From: OM182 bacterium MED-G24
Lineage (GTDB): Bacteria > Pseudomonadota > Gammaproteobacteria > Pseudomonadales > Azotimanducaceae
Reading direction: 5' to 3'
Assembly (NCBI GenBank): GCA_002457275.1
Contig: NTKD01000013.1
Coordinates: 1-33,759, forward strand
DNA length: 33,759 nucleotides
In this document: positions 18,561 through 26,517 of the stretch, in pieces
Numbering within the stretch: position 1 is the stretch's first letter
How the letters are laid out: every line of letters begins with the position of its first letter
Translations under genes and position numbers: made by a program
Notes under the pieces: model-generated
What the model saw: the letters and a program-made list of their open reading frames with translations, nothing else
Told to the model about the DNA's origin: nothing
Databases searched by the model: none

Positions 18561-19060
18561 AGACCAGGCGGGTCCCGGTGGGAACCTTGAGCAACCCATG
18601 GGTTCTGATGGCGACCGGATTCGGAGCGGGTCTGACGCCGAAGGCACCCGGTACCTTCGGCACGTTACTGGCCCTGCCATTCTTTGTTGTGGCCGCGTAC
18701 GCAGGTTGGGTGACGTTTGCGATTGTGCTGATCGTGATGTTGGGTACCGGTATTGTGATTTGTGACCAGGCGGCAAAGGTGATGGGTGTGAAGGACCCCG
18801 GGAGCATCGTCTGGGATGAGTTTGTGGGCATGGGAATCACCGTGTTTGGGTTGGCGCCTATCGTGAGCCTGGGTGATGCGCTGTGGTGGCTGATCGCGTT
18901 TGTGCTGTTTCGCATTTTTGATATTGCCAAACCCTGGCCGGTTCGATACTTCGATGAGTGGTCAGGTGGTCTGGGCATCATGTTGGATGACGTTGCCGCG
19001 GGGCTCTACGCGCTTTGTTGTTTGCAATTGATGATCCTCGTCCACGGGTTGCTCTCATGA
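18557..19060 (+). CDS. pgpA: Phosphatidylglycerophosphatase A
   Basis: PgpA removes the phosphate from phosphatidylglycerophosphate at the inner membrane to form phosphatidylglycerol. The 167-residue protein has the family signatures GLTPKAPGTFGTLLALP and DPGSIVWDEFVGM, DIAKPWPVR, and the C-terminal DDVAAGLYA. It has about four hydrophobic helices. The GTG start lies inside the thiL stop codon. Its own TGA overlaps the ATG of the following broken protease gene (ATGA), so that gene was once part of the operon. Confidence 0.95.
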   Translation: MKTRRVPVGTLSNPWVLMATGFGAGLTPKAPGTFGTLLALPFFVVAAYAGWVTFAIVLIVMLGTGIVICDQAAKVMGVKDPGSIVWDEFVGMGITVFGLAPIVSLGDALWWLIAFVLFRIFDIAKPWPVRYFDEWSGGLGIMLDDVAAGLYALCCLQLMILVHGLLS

Positions 19061-19694
19061 ATGCACTTTCTAGGTTATTGGTTGTCTGGCTGTTGCTGAT
19101 GATGAGTGCGTCGACCTCTGGCGCGGTCGTTCGTGATGTTAAAGTGGTGGGCCTCTTTACCAATGCTGCGGTCCTCGAAATTGAAGGTGAGCAGGAGCTG
19201 CTGAACGCCGGAGACGCGCACGAGGGTGTACAGCTGGTGACGGCAAGCAGACGGTGCGTATCGGGGAGGAGAGCTGGACATTGTCCCTGTCCGAAGAAAT
19301 CAGTGGTCGCTTCAGAACACCTTCAAAGTAGGAGGTTCGCGTTGGAAAGGATGCTCGTGGTCAGTATCGGGTTGGTGGGCTGATCAATGGGACACCGGTG
19401 AGTTTCCTGGTTGATACCGGCGCAACGGTTGTGGCGATGAACCTGCCGACGGCGCGCAGGCTGGGTCTTGACGTGACCGATGCGCAACGAGAAAAGGTTG
19501 CGACTGCTGGTGGGATCGTTGAATCCTGGGAAGTGCTTGTTGATCGCATCCAGGTGGGCAGTGTCTCCGTCGTCAATGCCAAAACCGCGGTTATGGACGG
19601 CAACTATCCCGAGGATATTCTGCTGGGTATGTCGTTCCTCGACCAGCTTTAGATGTCAGAAGAGCGCGGCGTGCTTGTACTCAGCACGTTGTGA
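19057..19694 (+). pseudogene. Broken retropepsin-like aspartic protease gene (TIGR02281-type)
   Basis: The ATG at 19057 overlaps the pgpA stop and opens a protein with a signal peptide (LLVVWLLLMMSASTSGA). At about 19240 homology moves to the -1 frame, reading GKQTVRIGEESWTLSLSEE; this requires one missing base. That frame meets TAG at 19329-19331 inside the expected linker. It then continues EVRVGKDARGQYRVGGLING to the active site FLVDTGATVVAMN, and on to ILLGMSFLDQL. A second TAG (19650-19652) interrupts the C-terminal strand, after which MSEERGVLVLSTL ends at TGA 19692-19694. Homologues read through both places, by my memory of the family. I found no slippery heptamer near the shift. Three lesions make this a decayed periplasmic protease; the fragment from 19398 alone keeps the catalytic Asp-Thr-Gly but lacks a signal peptide. 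Confidence 0.85.
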
Positions 19695-19812
19695 GGAGAG
19701 ATGACGTTCTAGCGCTTCTGCACGGACCCGGTTTGGCGGTGGAAAGAGGGTGGGTGTCGGGTCTTGGCCTTCCTGTTAGAATGCGCCCCCCACAACCTGG
19801 CGAGATGCTGGC

Positions 19813-20409
19813 GTGACCGTTGTCTATATTGAATCTGCTGCTCTGCCGACCCACCTGGGCGAGTTCGTGCTGCATGGGTTCGAAGATCCGGACACAGGTA
19901 AGGAACACGTGGCCTTAACCATGGGTGAAGTGACTGACAATCAGCCTGTCTTGTGCCGACTACACTCAGAGTGTCTGACAGGGGATGCGTTGTTTAGTCT
20001 GCGGTGTGACTGTGGTCCCCAGCTGGAAGCTGCATTGACTCAAATCGCGGAAGAAGGTCGCGGAATGCTTCTCTATCTGCGTCAGGAAGGGCGTGGTATA
20101 GGTCTGATCAACAAGATTCGTGCGTACAAGTTGCAGGACGGAGGCGCGGACACTGTTGAGGCCAATGAACGGCTTGGATTCGATGCGGATCTGCGAGACT
20201 ACAGCATGTGCAAATTCATGTTTGCTCATTTTCAGATCCAGCGGGTGCGTCTGATGACGAACAACCCACTGAAAACAAATGCACTGACGAAACTGGGGAT
20301 CGAGGTCGTGGACCGAATACCGTTACTCTCGGGTCACAACGATCACAACGCACGATATCTGGCGACCAAGGCTGGAAAGCTGGGGCATCTGCTCAATCAC
20401 CAAGACTGA
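19813..20409 (+). CDS. ribA: GTP cyclohydrolase II
   Basis: RibA opens GTP to the diaminopyrimidine that starts riboflavin synthesis, releasing formate and pyrophosphate. The 198 residues from GTG 19813 show zinc ligands Cys54, Cys65 and Cys67 (HSECLTGD and SLRCDCGPQ), the [15 protein letters not shown] motif, and [12 protein letters not shown]. It is the stand-alone form without a fused RibB domain; no ribB or ribE is present in this window. It is convergent with xseB, only 3 bp apart. The 118 bp before it follow the broken protease gene and show no clear promoter. Confidence 0.95.
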   Translation: MTVVYIESAALPTHLGEFVLHGFEDPDTGKEHVALTMGEVTDNQPVLCRLHSECLTGDALFSLRCDCGPQLEAALTQIAEEGRGMLLYLRQEGRGIGLINKIRAYKLQDGGADTVEANERLGFDADLRDYSMCKFMFAHFQIQRVRLMTNNPLKTNALTKLGIEVVDRIPLLSGHNDHNARYLATKAGKLGHLLNHQD

Positions 20410-20412
20410 TGG

Positions 20413-20652
20413 TCAACGATCATCAGCGTCGAAGGGCACCAGGCTGACCTCCCCCTGTTTCTTGACCAGTTCGTTCACCTTTAACTCGGCTTCTTGCAGA
20501 GCCTGTTGGCATTCACGCGTGAGCTTGACCCCTTCCTCGAACGTGTGCATGGATTCCTCCAGACTCAGGTCGCCGGATTCCATGCGCACAACGAGTGCCT
20601 CCAGGCGTTCAAGTGCATTTTCAAATGGGTAGGGCGTCTTTTCTTTCGCCAT
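20413..20652 (-). CDS. xseB: Exodeoxyribonuclease VII small subunit
   Basis: XseB binds along the large subunit XseA in the exonuclease VII complex that degrades single-stranded DNA. The 79-residue protein is helical and matches the family across PFENALERLEALVVRMESGD, LSLEESMHTFEEGVKL and the Gln-rich helix after it. In most gammaproteobacteria it precedes ispA and dxs. Here it is the last gene of a minus-strand series after a cytochrome c' gene, and ribA converges on it. Confidence 0.94.
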   Translation of the reverse strand: MAKEKTPYPFENALERLEALVVRMESGDLSLEESMHTFEEGVKLTRECQQALQEAELKVNELVKKQGEVSLVPFDADDR

Positions 20653-20672
20653 AGGTGGTGTACCTGGTTAGA

Positions 20673-21113
20673 CTAGCTTTCAGCCCTGAAATCATCGTGG
20701 CACCCCTTGCAGGATCCGCCGAGGCCACGAAGCGCCTGTCCCACAGCACGCTGGTCTCCTGAACCTGCCGCTTCAGCAAACGCCTCAGATGCATCGATGA
20801 ACCGCTGCGTTGCCTTTTGGAACGCTTTTGCTTGTTCCCAGATTGCAGGGAGCGCTTCAGACCGACTCACGTCGCTGCCTTCCGGATAGATGTTTTTGGA
20901 TTGCTTGGCAAGTGATGCCATCGCGTCTGCGTGGAATTTCAGGGCATCGGTATGAATGCCTTGTCGCATAATCATGCCGATGGCCGTCATATGGCCACCC
21001 ACGGACTTCATGACACCCTGTCGGTAGCGCGCCTCACCTTCCGGGTTGGCAGTGGCTGTTGTCGTGGCGCTGCTGAGCAACAGGAATGTTAGTACGCGAA
21101 TCACTTTCGTCAT
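20673..21113 (-). CDS. Periplasmic cytochrome c' (class II c-type cytochrome)
   Basis: The 146-residue product begins with a signal peptide (VLTFLLLSSATTTATA) and ends with the class II heme site CKGCH at about 135-139, near the C-terminus as expected for the four-helix c'/c556 fold. R-Q-G-V-M near residue 32 matches the usual start of helix A, which carries the sixth ligand in c556-type members. These proteins carry electrons or bind NO/CO in the periplasm. The cytochrome b561-type gene upstream on the same strand (137 bp away) is a plausible electron partner. Confidence 0.88.
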   Translation of the reverse strand: MTKVIRVLTFLLLSSATTTATANPEGEARYRQGVMKSVGGHMTAIGMIMRQGIHTDALKFHADAMASLAKQSKNIYPEGSDVSRSEALPAIWEQAKAFQKATQRFIDASEAFAEAAGSGDQRAVGQALRGLGGSCKGCHDDFRAES

Positions 21114-21250
21114 CTGTCCCTCCGGACATCGTTCTATCGATTGATGCTTGATACCTGGGTCCCGGTTCAGTCATCAAACCGCAATCACTACCGCAACGCA
21201 ATGCAGCCGACTGTCAGGGTTGTGTGATGTCGTGGCGCCACTTTTTGGGT

Positions 21251-21958
21251 TCACCACCATAGTGCGTCCACCAGAACATAAACCGCCAGTACGACCAGGG
21301 CGAAAAGCACCAGTGCAAGAAGCGGTTTCTGGTTGACGTCCCGTGCGTCTGAGATCGAGTGTTCCTCCAGGCGTTTACGGCCGGTGACCATTGGTATGAG
21401 GATTCGGTCCTTCAGAAAGATCTCGTGACACACAACCGCAAACACATGCAGACCGATGATGACCATAATGACCTTGCTGAACAGTTTATGAAACCCGGTG
21501 AGAGTCTGACTCTGGTCGTCACTGACCAGATGCATCAACGGTCCTTCAATAAAGATGTCGTCGCTTGCGAAAAGGCCTGTGGTTGCCTGAGCCAGCAATA
21601 GCAGCAACATCATGATGACCGAATATCCACCCATCGGGTTGTGTCCGAGAGAGGGCGCTATCTCGCGACTTCGCGGGTTCCGTCTCAAGCGAGCGTAGAT
21701 ACCTTGCGCATGCCGCAAGGTGCGAGCTGGTGAAACCACAAAGGATGAAAATCGAGCATGTGTGCTGCCCGCGAAACCCCAGATTATGCGGAACAGAATC
21801 AGCGCGAGAACGCCGTATCCGCACACCATGTGCAAGTCCATTTCATCGAGACCACCAGAAAGACCGGTATAGAGGCAGACCGACACAAGCGCCAGGAGGA
21901 ACACGTGGAACAGTCGCGTCGCAACGTCCCAGACCAACGTGGTGCGTGAGTCTTTCAT
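21251..21958 (-). CDS. Cytochrome b561-family membrane protein
   Basis: The 235-residue protein has TM segments near residues 12-32, 42-64, 110-130, 155-180 and 215-233. Candidate heme-b histidines are in TRLFH, DLHMVCGY, TGFHKLF and GLHVFAVV, the pattern of bacterial cytochrome b561 / Ni,Fe-hydrogenase b-type subunits. Such proteins pass electrons between quinol and periplasmic cytochromes. The start overlaps the stop of the upstream M48 gene by 4 bp (ATGA), so the two are translated together. A cytochrome c' gene follows. No hydrogenase or dehydrogenase subunit is nearby. Confidence 0.85.
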   Translation of the reverse strand: MKDSRTTLVWDVATRLFHVFLLALVSVCLYTGLSGGLDEMDLHMVCGYGVLALILFRIIWGFAGSTHARFSSFVVSPARTLRHAQGIYARLRRNPRSREIAPSLGHNPMGGYSVIMMLLLLLAQATTGLFASDDIFIEGPLMHLVSDDQSQTLTGFHKLFSKVIMVIIGLHVFAVVCHEIFLKDRILIPMVTGRKRLEEHSISDARDVNQKPLLALVLFALVVLAVYVLVDALWW

Positions 21959-23151
21959 CGTTCGGAAATCGCTGTCAGAGCGTCGGCGGCAAGCTGAGTA
22001 TTGAACAGTTCCTGAGAACGACGGAGATCGGCCTCCGCCGAACCAAATCTCTCCAGGTTACCGTATGCCAAACCTCGACCCAGGAAATACTCGTAGTAGC
22101 CACTGTCCAGCGCTATGGCTTCCGAATAGGCACCTATCGCAGCTCTGTACTCTTGTTGGTTGTACAACAGCATACCCAGCGTACCGTGAAAGCGAGGTTC
22201 TTTTGGCACTATACGCAGGGCCTCCTGAATCGTAGAGACGGATTTCTGATGTTCATCAACCGCGGCATATTGGATGGCGCGTTGCATCAGGCTGTAGGCG
22301 GGTGCCGTGGACCGGACGTAGGCGGTTGCCTCAAGAAACGCCTGCTCGCCTATTCTGCCGCCGGGAGCGTAGTCCTGGACGGTGCGCTGGTTGCGTTCGT
22401 AACGTTCAAGGGAGGGTGGATGGCTGGCAAACAGGGCCTCAAACGAAGGTTCGGATTGCCGAACCATGTCGACAAAGGTGGATTGAAGACTCACTGCCGC
22501 TCGTGGATCGTACCCCGCGCGTACCATGTAGCGGATCCCATATTCGTCTGACTGAATTTCGGCCTCGCGACTATACCTTTGGTTGAAGGCGAAAAGAGCG
22601 GTTCGTTTTCCCTGTTGCAGAAGGTCCGTATCCTGCCATTCCTCGTAGATAGCAAGATCAATCAGAATATTGGCGCCGAGTTCGAGCGCTGAAGCCCTCG
22701 ACATCGCGCGAGCGTAATGGCGGGCTGCGGCGTGGACAATTTCGTGACCGAGAACCGCAGCCAGTTCAGCCTCATTGCGAAGTTGCAGCAGCAGGCCACG
22801 ATTGATGGCGATTTTACCGCCAGGTAGTGCCCAGGCATTGGGTGTGTCATTGTTGAGCACTACGAATTCGTAGGGGAGAAGGCTGTCAGAGACGGCAGCA
22901 AGTCGCTGCCCCACTGCGTTGACGTACTCTCCGAGAGCCGGATCTGCTCGATAAAGCCCTCCTTGGGATTGCTGATTCGGCAGAAACTCCTGCTCACCGA
23001 TCTGTAGTTCGTGTTGCGGAGACACGATGAACAACTCGCGTTTACCGGTCACTGGATTCGTGCTGCAGGCCGTCATTACCAGCACAAGAACAATGGGTAT
23101 CAGAAGGAATCGTGATGGGTGTGGGAACAAAGGACGAAACCGCTGGATCAT
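21955..23151 (-). CDS. M48-family metalloprotease with TPR repeats, lipoprotein (BepA/YfgC-like)
   Basis: The start at ATG 23151 (MIQRFRPLFPHPSRFLLIP) gives 398 residues with a lipoprotein signal and lipid-Cys at about residue 29 (VMTACS); a longer frame upstream is unrelated. The zinc site is HEIVH at 136-140, with Glu198 in SREAEIQSDEYG as likely third ligand. The C-terminal half (about 270-398) is built of TPR-like helices (RAIQYAAVDEHQKSV, GMLLYNQQEYRAAIGAYSEA). Proteins with this plan, such as BepA, act in the periplasm at the outer membrane in quality control of LptD/BAM substrates. It is first in an operon with a cytochrome b561 gene. Confidence 0.88.
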   Translation of the reverse strand: MIQRFRPLFPHPSRFLLIPIVLVLVMTACSTNPVTGKRELFIVSPQHELQIGEQEFLPNQQSQGGLYRADPALGEYVNAVGQRLAAVSDSLLPYEFVVLNNDTPNAWALPGGKIAINRGLLLQLRNEAELAAVLGHEIVHAAARHYARAMSRASALELGANILIDLAIYEEWQDTDLLQQGKRTALFAFNQRYSREAEIQSDEYGIRYMVRAGYDPRAAVSLQSTFVDMVRQSEPSFEALFASHPPSLERYERNQRTVQDYAPGGRIGEQAFLEATAYVRSTAPAYSLMQRAIQYAAVDEHQKSVSTIQEALRIVPKEPRFHGTLGMLLYNQQEYRAAIGAYSEAIALDSGYYEYFLGRGLAYGNLERFGSAEADLRRSQELFNTQLAADALTAISER

Positions 23152-23257
23152 GCTGCATTCGCTGATGATTTCAGCCGCATCGTACGATTCGGAAGCATCA
23201 AACGCTACCCAAAGATAGTCGATCATGGGGTGCCGTGGTGGTCGCTGAACCGGTAGT

Positions 23258-23896
23258 ATGCGTCGCGATAGCACTGTCTGGAACACCATGTCTCCTACCA
23301 GCATTGGAATGATAGAGGATCGACTGCAAACCCGTGTTGTCGTTCCGGAAGAGATGAAACCGAACGCTCGCCAGGCGGCGGTCGCTGCGGTACTGCGCGC
23401 CGACGGAGAGGATACCGAGGTACTCTTTATCCAACGGTCCAAGAAACAGGGTGATCCCTGGTCAGGACATATGGCATTTCCTGGTGGTCATCGGGAAGCC
23501 ATAGATACTTCGCTGCAGGAAACCGCGGTTCGTGAAACGCTGGAAGAAGTGGGCCTGGATCTCACGACCAGTGGTCGATACATGGGACAGCTCGAGATGG
23601 TCAGAGCCAATCCGCGCGGTCGCAACATTGATATGACGGTGTCGCCCTTCGTCTTTGAGCTGACCAACGCCCATCCGACGCTCTCGCTGAACCATGAGGT
23701 TGCGGAGGTGCACTGGGGTAGGCTCGGTGAGATGATGCGGGGAGACGTCTATGCAGATGACGCATGGAAGGGCCCTCCTGGAGCGAAGGCATTCCCTGGC
23801 CACCACGTAGGTGGGCAGGTTGTGTGGGGTTTGACGTTCAGGATGCTTGAGGATCTTTTCGCTTTGCTGACACCGGGTTTTGAGAGGAGAGGTTAG
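23258..23896 (+). CDS. Nudix hydrolase, CoA pyrophosphatase-like (NudL type)
   Basis: The 212-residue product has the Nudix helix REtLEEVGL within GGHREAIDTSLQETAVRE. The spacing from GG to RE is one residue longer than the general Nudix box, as in NudL-type CoA pyrophosphatases, and VLFIQRSKKQGDPWSGHMAFPGG resembles those proteins. They cleave the diphosphate of CoA and its esters. Conserved C-terminal features are VSPFVFEL and VWGLTFRMLEDL. Starts at 23258, 23288 and 23309 are possible and none has a strong Shine-Dalgarno. It is divergent from the M48 operon, with about 106 bp between the starts. Confidence 0.85.
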   Translation: MRRDSTVWNTMSPTSIGMIEDRLQTRVVVPEEMKPNARQAAVAAVLRADGEDTEVLFIQRSKKQGDPWSGHMAFPGGHREAIDTSLQETAVRETLEEVGLDLTTSGRYMGQLEMVRANPRGRNIDMTVSPFVFELTNAHPTLSLNHEVAEVHWGRLGEMMRGDVYADDAWKGPPGAKAFPGHHVGGQVVWGLTFRMLEDLFALLTPGFERRG

Positions 23897-24064
23897 CTTT
23901 TATGGTCTGACCGATCAGTGGGTGAGAGGAACGGGGTACCAGATGCACTGGATTCGGCGGACTTCGTGGAACTTATTCAAACGCCCCACATTGGAGACCA
24001 CCATAAGGTCCACCATTAGGAGAGAACTGGTGGTAGTGTGGCTACCCCGTTCAGGGAGCATGCT

Positions 24065-24909
24065 GTGAACAAGCGAAACGCGTACATCATTCTAACGGTC
24101 ACCGTGATTGCACTGGTGGCTGCCCTTATTGCCCTGCAGCCTGAATTGGGCCGGGGCACAATGGTGACCTCCATGCTGGTGCTTTATGGCATGTCATTGT
24201 TGCTGGTGAACTTCATGTTCAATCATATGAAGCTACAAGCAGACACCATGGCAAGGCAGGTGAGTGATCTTGAGCATGCTTTGTCTTCCGCTCAACAGCA
24301 GTAGGTAGAAATCGCAACCGTTGATGAGGCCACAGGTTGTGCCAACCAGAAGCACTTTACTGAGATGCTGGAGAGACATCGTGCGATGGCTATCAGAAGC
24401 CAATACCACTTTTCGATTGCGATCTGTCAGGTTGATCAGTTTGACAATATCGTCCTAGAAAACAGCCTTTCGCGTGGCAATGAGGTGCTGCAGTTGTTTT
24501 CGCGGATCGCGGCAGCGGCCTACGAGAAGTTGACCTTGTCGCTCGACTCGAAGGAGATCAGTTTGAATTGCTCCTGGCGGAAGCGGCGCAGGAAGATGCA
24601 CTGGCGTTGGTGGACAGGATCGGTGAACTTGTGGGTCAGGTCGAGGTGCGAGAAGCCGCGGATTTGAAGCTCATGGCATCCGGCGGTATCGCTACGTGGG
24701 AGGAGGATGACACCGTTAACGACCTGATGGCATATGCCAGAGAAGCACTCGATCTTGCAATCGCGAAAGGCGGTGACTGTGTTGCGGGATATCTGGTTCC
24801 TCAGGAAACCCTTACTTCTGCATCGGCATCAGGACGTGACCAATGTTGCTCGGCGATGGAAGCCAACATGGCGACATGGCTTTCATCGGCATTGAGCGCA
24901 GGCACGTAG
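24065..24909 (+). pseudogene. Broken membrane-anchored GGDEF-like gene
   Basis: A GTG at 24065, 6 bp after AGGGAG, opens a protein with two TM helices (IILTVTVIALVAALIAL and MLVLYGMSLLLVNFMF) and a coiled coil (MARQVSDLEHALSS). TAG at 24302-24304 interrupts it. The same frame continues VEIATVDEATGCANQKHF, typical of a GGDEF domain start. At about 24540 homology moves to the -1 frame: DLVARLEGDQFELLLAEA, where EGDQF stands at the GGDEF signature. The domain runs to about 24795 and the frame closes at 24909, inside the convergent hemH gene. With Gly-to-Glu and Glu-to-Gln at the signature, it was probably not an active diguanylate cyclase even before the lesions. The first 79 codons may still be expressed as a small membrane protein. 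Confidence 0.8.
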
Positions 24910-25871
24910 GTAAACTGTGTTCCTCCAGCTGCCAGAAAATAGCCCCTGTTCTCAACATTGATTTCTTCCAGGGTTTCCAGGCAATCCACTGCAAATCCAG
25001 GGCACGCAACAATGAGGTGCCGAACTCCCTCACCGCCCAGAGCCCTGATTCTTTCGTCGGTATAGGGAGACAGCCAGCGCATCGGACCAAACCGTGACTG
25101 GAAGGTCATTTCCCAGCTGTTCGGATCCAATTCGAGCGTTCGCGCGATCAGTTCACTGGTGGTCCCGCATTGTTCGAGATATGGATCTTGCCTGGCCTGT
25201 GACACCGGGATGCCATGATAGGACAACAGTAATTTGCACCCTGGATTCTGGAGCGCTTCGCAGTAGGGCTCAAGCTGTTGACACAGTGCCTCTACATAAT
25301 CGGGATGGTCGTGGTAGCCATCCACCATCGAGAGTTCAAAGGGTTGTGTCCCTGCATCTAGGCTCGCATCAATGGTGAGCATCGAGAGGGAGCGATCAAT
25401 TGCCGTCTTGACAGCTCCCGTTGTCGCGTCCGTGTATTGCGGAAATAAGGGAATTGCGAGCACGTCCCGGACTCCTCCAGAGATCAATGACCCTATTACG
25501 TCGCTGATTGTTGGTTTGCCATAGGTCATGGCGGATGCCACCTGCACGCTCAAAGGCTCCAGAGCGCTCTCGACTTTAGTCGCCAGCTGTTCACCAAAAT
25601 ACCGAATGGGTGAGTCACCGCCTTCGATCGCTGGCGCCGTCCAGATGTCCCGGTATCGCTCGACCAGGCGTGAGGGCCGGGTCCTCAGGATGAGACCATT
25701 CAATATCGGCAGCCATAGCCAGCGGGGAAGGGTGACGACCTTGGGGTCTGACAGGAATTCTTTCAGATAGCGTCGTATCGCGTCTTCTGTGGGAGCGTCC
25801 GGCGTCCCGAGGTTCACCAGAAGGAGGCCCCGTTTGGGTGTGTCTTGTGACATTTCTGGATTATCCGACAA
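24801..25871 (-). CDS. hemH: Ferrochelatase
   Basis: HemH inserts Fe2+ into protoporphyrin IX, the last step of heme b synthesis. The 356-residue product has GLLLVNLGTPDAPT, AMTYGKP, the catalytic-His motif LLSYHGIP (most homologues have SFHG), WEMTFQSRFGP and the C-terminal VACPGFAVDCLETLEEI, where many homologues have Ser-Ser-Asp-Cys. Starts at 25871 and 25853 are both possible. No membrane-spanning C-terminal extension is present. Its 3' end overlaps the broken GGDEF frame by 109 bp on the opposite strand. Upstream (higher coordinates) lie a perfect inverted repeat and an integrase remnant, so its original promoter region may have been altered. Confidence 0.95.
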   Translation of the reverse strand: MSDNPEMSQDTPKRGLLLVNLGTPDAPTEDAIRRYLKEFLSDPKVVTLPRWLWLPILNGLILRTRPSRLVERYRDIWTAPAIEGGDSPIRYFGEQLATKVESALEPLSVQVASAMTYGKPTISDVIGSLISGGVRDVLAIPLFPQYTDATTGAVKTAIDRSLSMLTIDASLDAGTQPFELSMVDGYHDHPDYVEALCQQLEPYCEALQNPGCKLLLSYHGIPVSQARQDPYLEQCGTTSELIARTLELDPNSWEMTFQSRFGPMRWLSPYTDERIRALGGEGVRHLIVACPGFAVDCLETLEEINVENRGYFLAAGGTQFTYVPALNADESHVAMLASIAEQHWSRPDADAEVRVS

Positions 25872-25929
25872 TTGGAACGAATTTGTGGCGTTAAATGAAC
25901 AGGTGGGGTGAATCTAATCCCCCTGGGGG

Positions 25930-25968
25930 AAATATAGAAAGGACCCACAAGGGGTCCTTTCTATATTT
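25930..25968 (+). repeat. Perfect 17-bp inverted repeat with 5-nt loop
   Basis: AAATATAGAAAGGACCC (25930-25946) and GGGTCCTTTCTATATTT (25952-25968) are exact complements around ACAAG. It is preceded by a second palindrome-like run, TCCCCCTGGGGGA. It sits exactly at the point where the integrase remnant stops, between it and hemH. It could act as a terminator or be the end of a lost element; the lack of a clear T-run beyond the stem makes the function open. Confidence 0.9.
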
Positions 25969-26161
25969 GGCGGAGATATTGGGATAGACGCCGAGGTCGA
26001 GCGTTTTCTCTTTGCGGTCGGCTTCCCACTTGAACGTGGTACTTCAGGCGCCAGTAACGGCCATCGTGCGGCATGGCCTGCAGATACAGGCCACGGGTAT
26101 CGTAACAGCGTTTCATACGCGGCTGCGGTTTGATGTGGCGGAGCTTGGCATCAGTGAGCAT
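25969..26161 (-). pseudogene. Truncated and frameshifted P4-type tyrosine integrase (DUF4102 N-domain)
   Basis: From ATG 26161 the minus strand reads MLTDAKLRHIKPQPRMKR, then TRGLYLQAM and GRYWRLKY, the arm-binding N-domain of prophage-type integrases. Soon after KYHVQ homology shifts frame and continues WEADRKEKTLDLGVYPNIS. It then stops at the inverted repeat, so only about 65 of roughly 400 residues remain and the catalytic domain is absent. The gene points away from the 3' end of tRNA-Ser(CGA), 149 bp distant, the standard layout of an island integrated in a tRNA gene. Confidence 0.85.
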
Positions 26162-26285
26162 TGGTATTGCGCCTGTGGAAGTTACGAAATACCCCAACGC
26201 TTACTGCGAATCTGTGGGATCTCCTGAGAAGCCAAAAGAAAATAACAAGCGCTAACTGATTGTTGTAGACGGAAAACAGGAAGGT

Positions 26286-26303
26286 GTGAGACACGGTGAG
26301 ACA
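26286..26303 (-). repeat. Tandem 8-bp repeats between tRNA-Ser and integrase remnant
   Basis: GTGAGACA occurs at 26286-26293 and 26296-26303, 10 bp apart (one helical turn), reading TGTCTCAC on the integrase strand. They lie 7 bp beyond the tRNA-Ser 3' end, where arm-type integrase or excisionase sites are expected. Their role is inferred from position and spacing. Confidence 0.55.
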
Positions 26304-26307
26304 ATTA

Positions 26308-26400
<93 letters not shown>

Positions 26401-26517
26401 AGGGGCATATCCTAACGCCTTGCATCGCGTTCTGCGAAGTACGTGGGTGAAGACATCCCCTGACCCTCTCGATATGATGGCTCCGAGCGCGAATCGGGCT
26501 TAAAAGAGCAAAGGATA

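Noticed and set aside
19235-19250. Programmed -1 frameshift in the protease gene
   Set aside because: No X-XXY-YYZ slippery heptamer or downstream hairpin is visible, and two TAG codons in the new frame would still stop translation.
21730-22551. 273-codon plus-strand frame opposite the b561 and M48 genes
   Set aside because: Both minus-strand genes have clear motifs and a coupled ATGA junction; the opposite frame has none.
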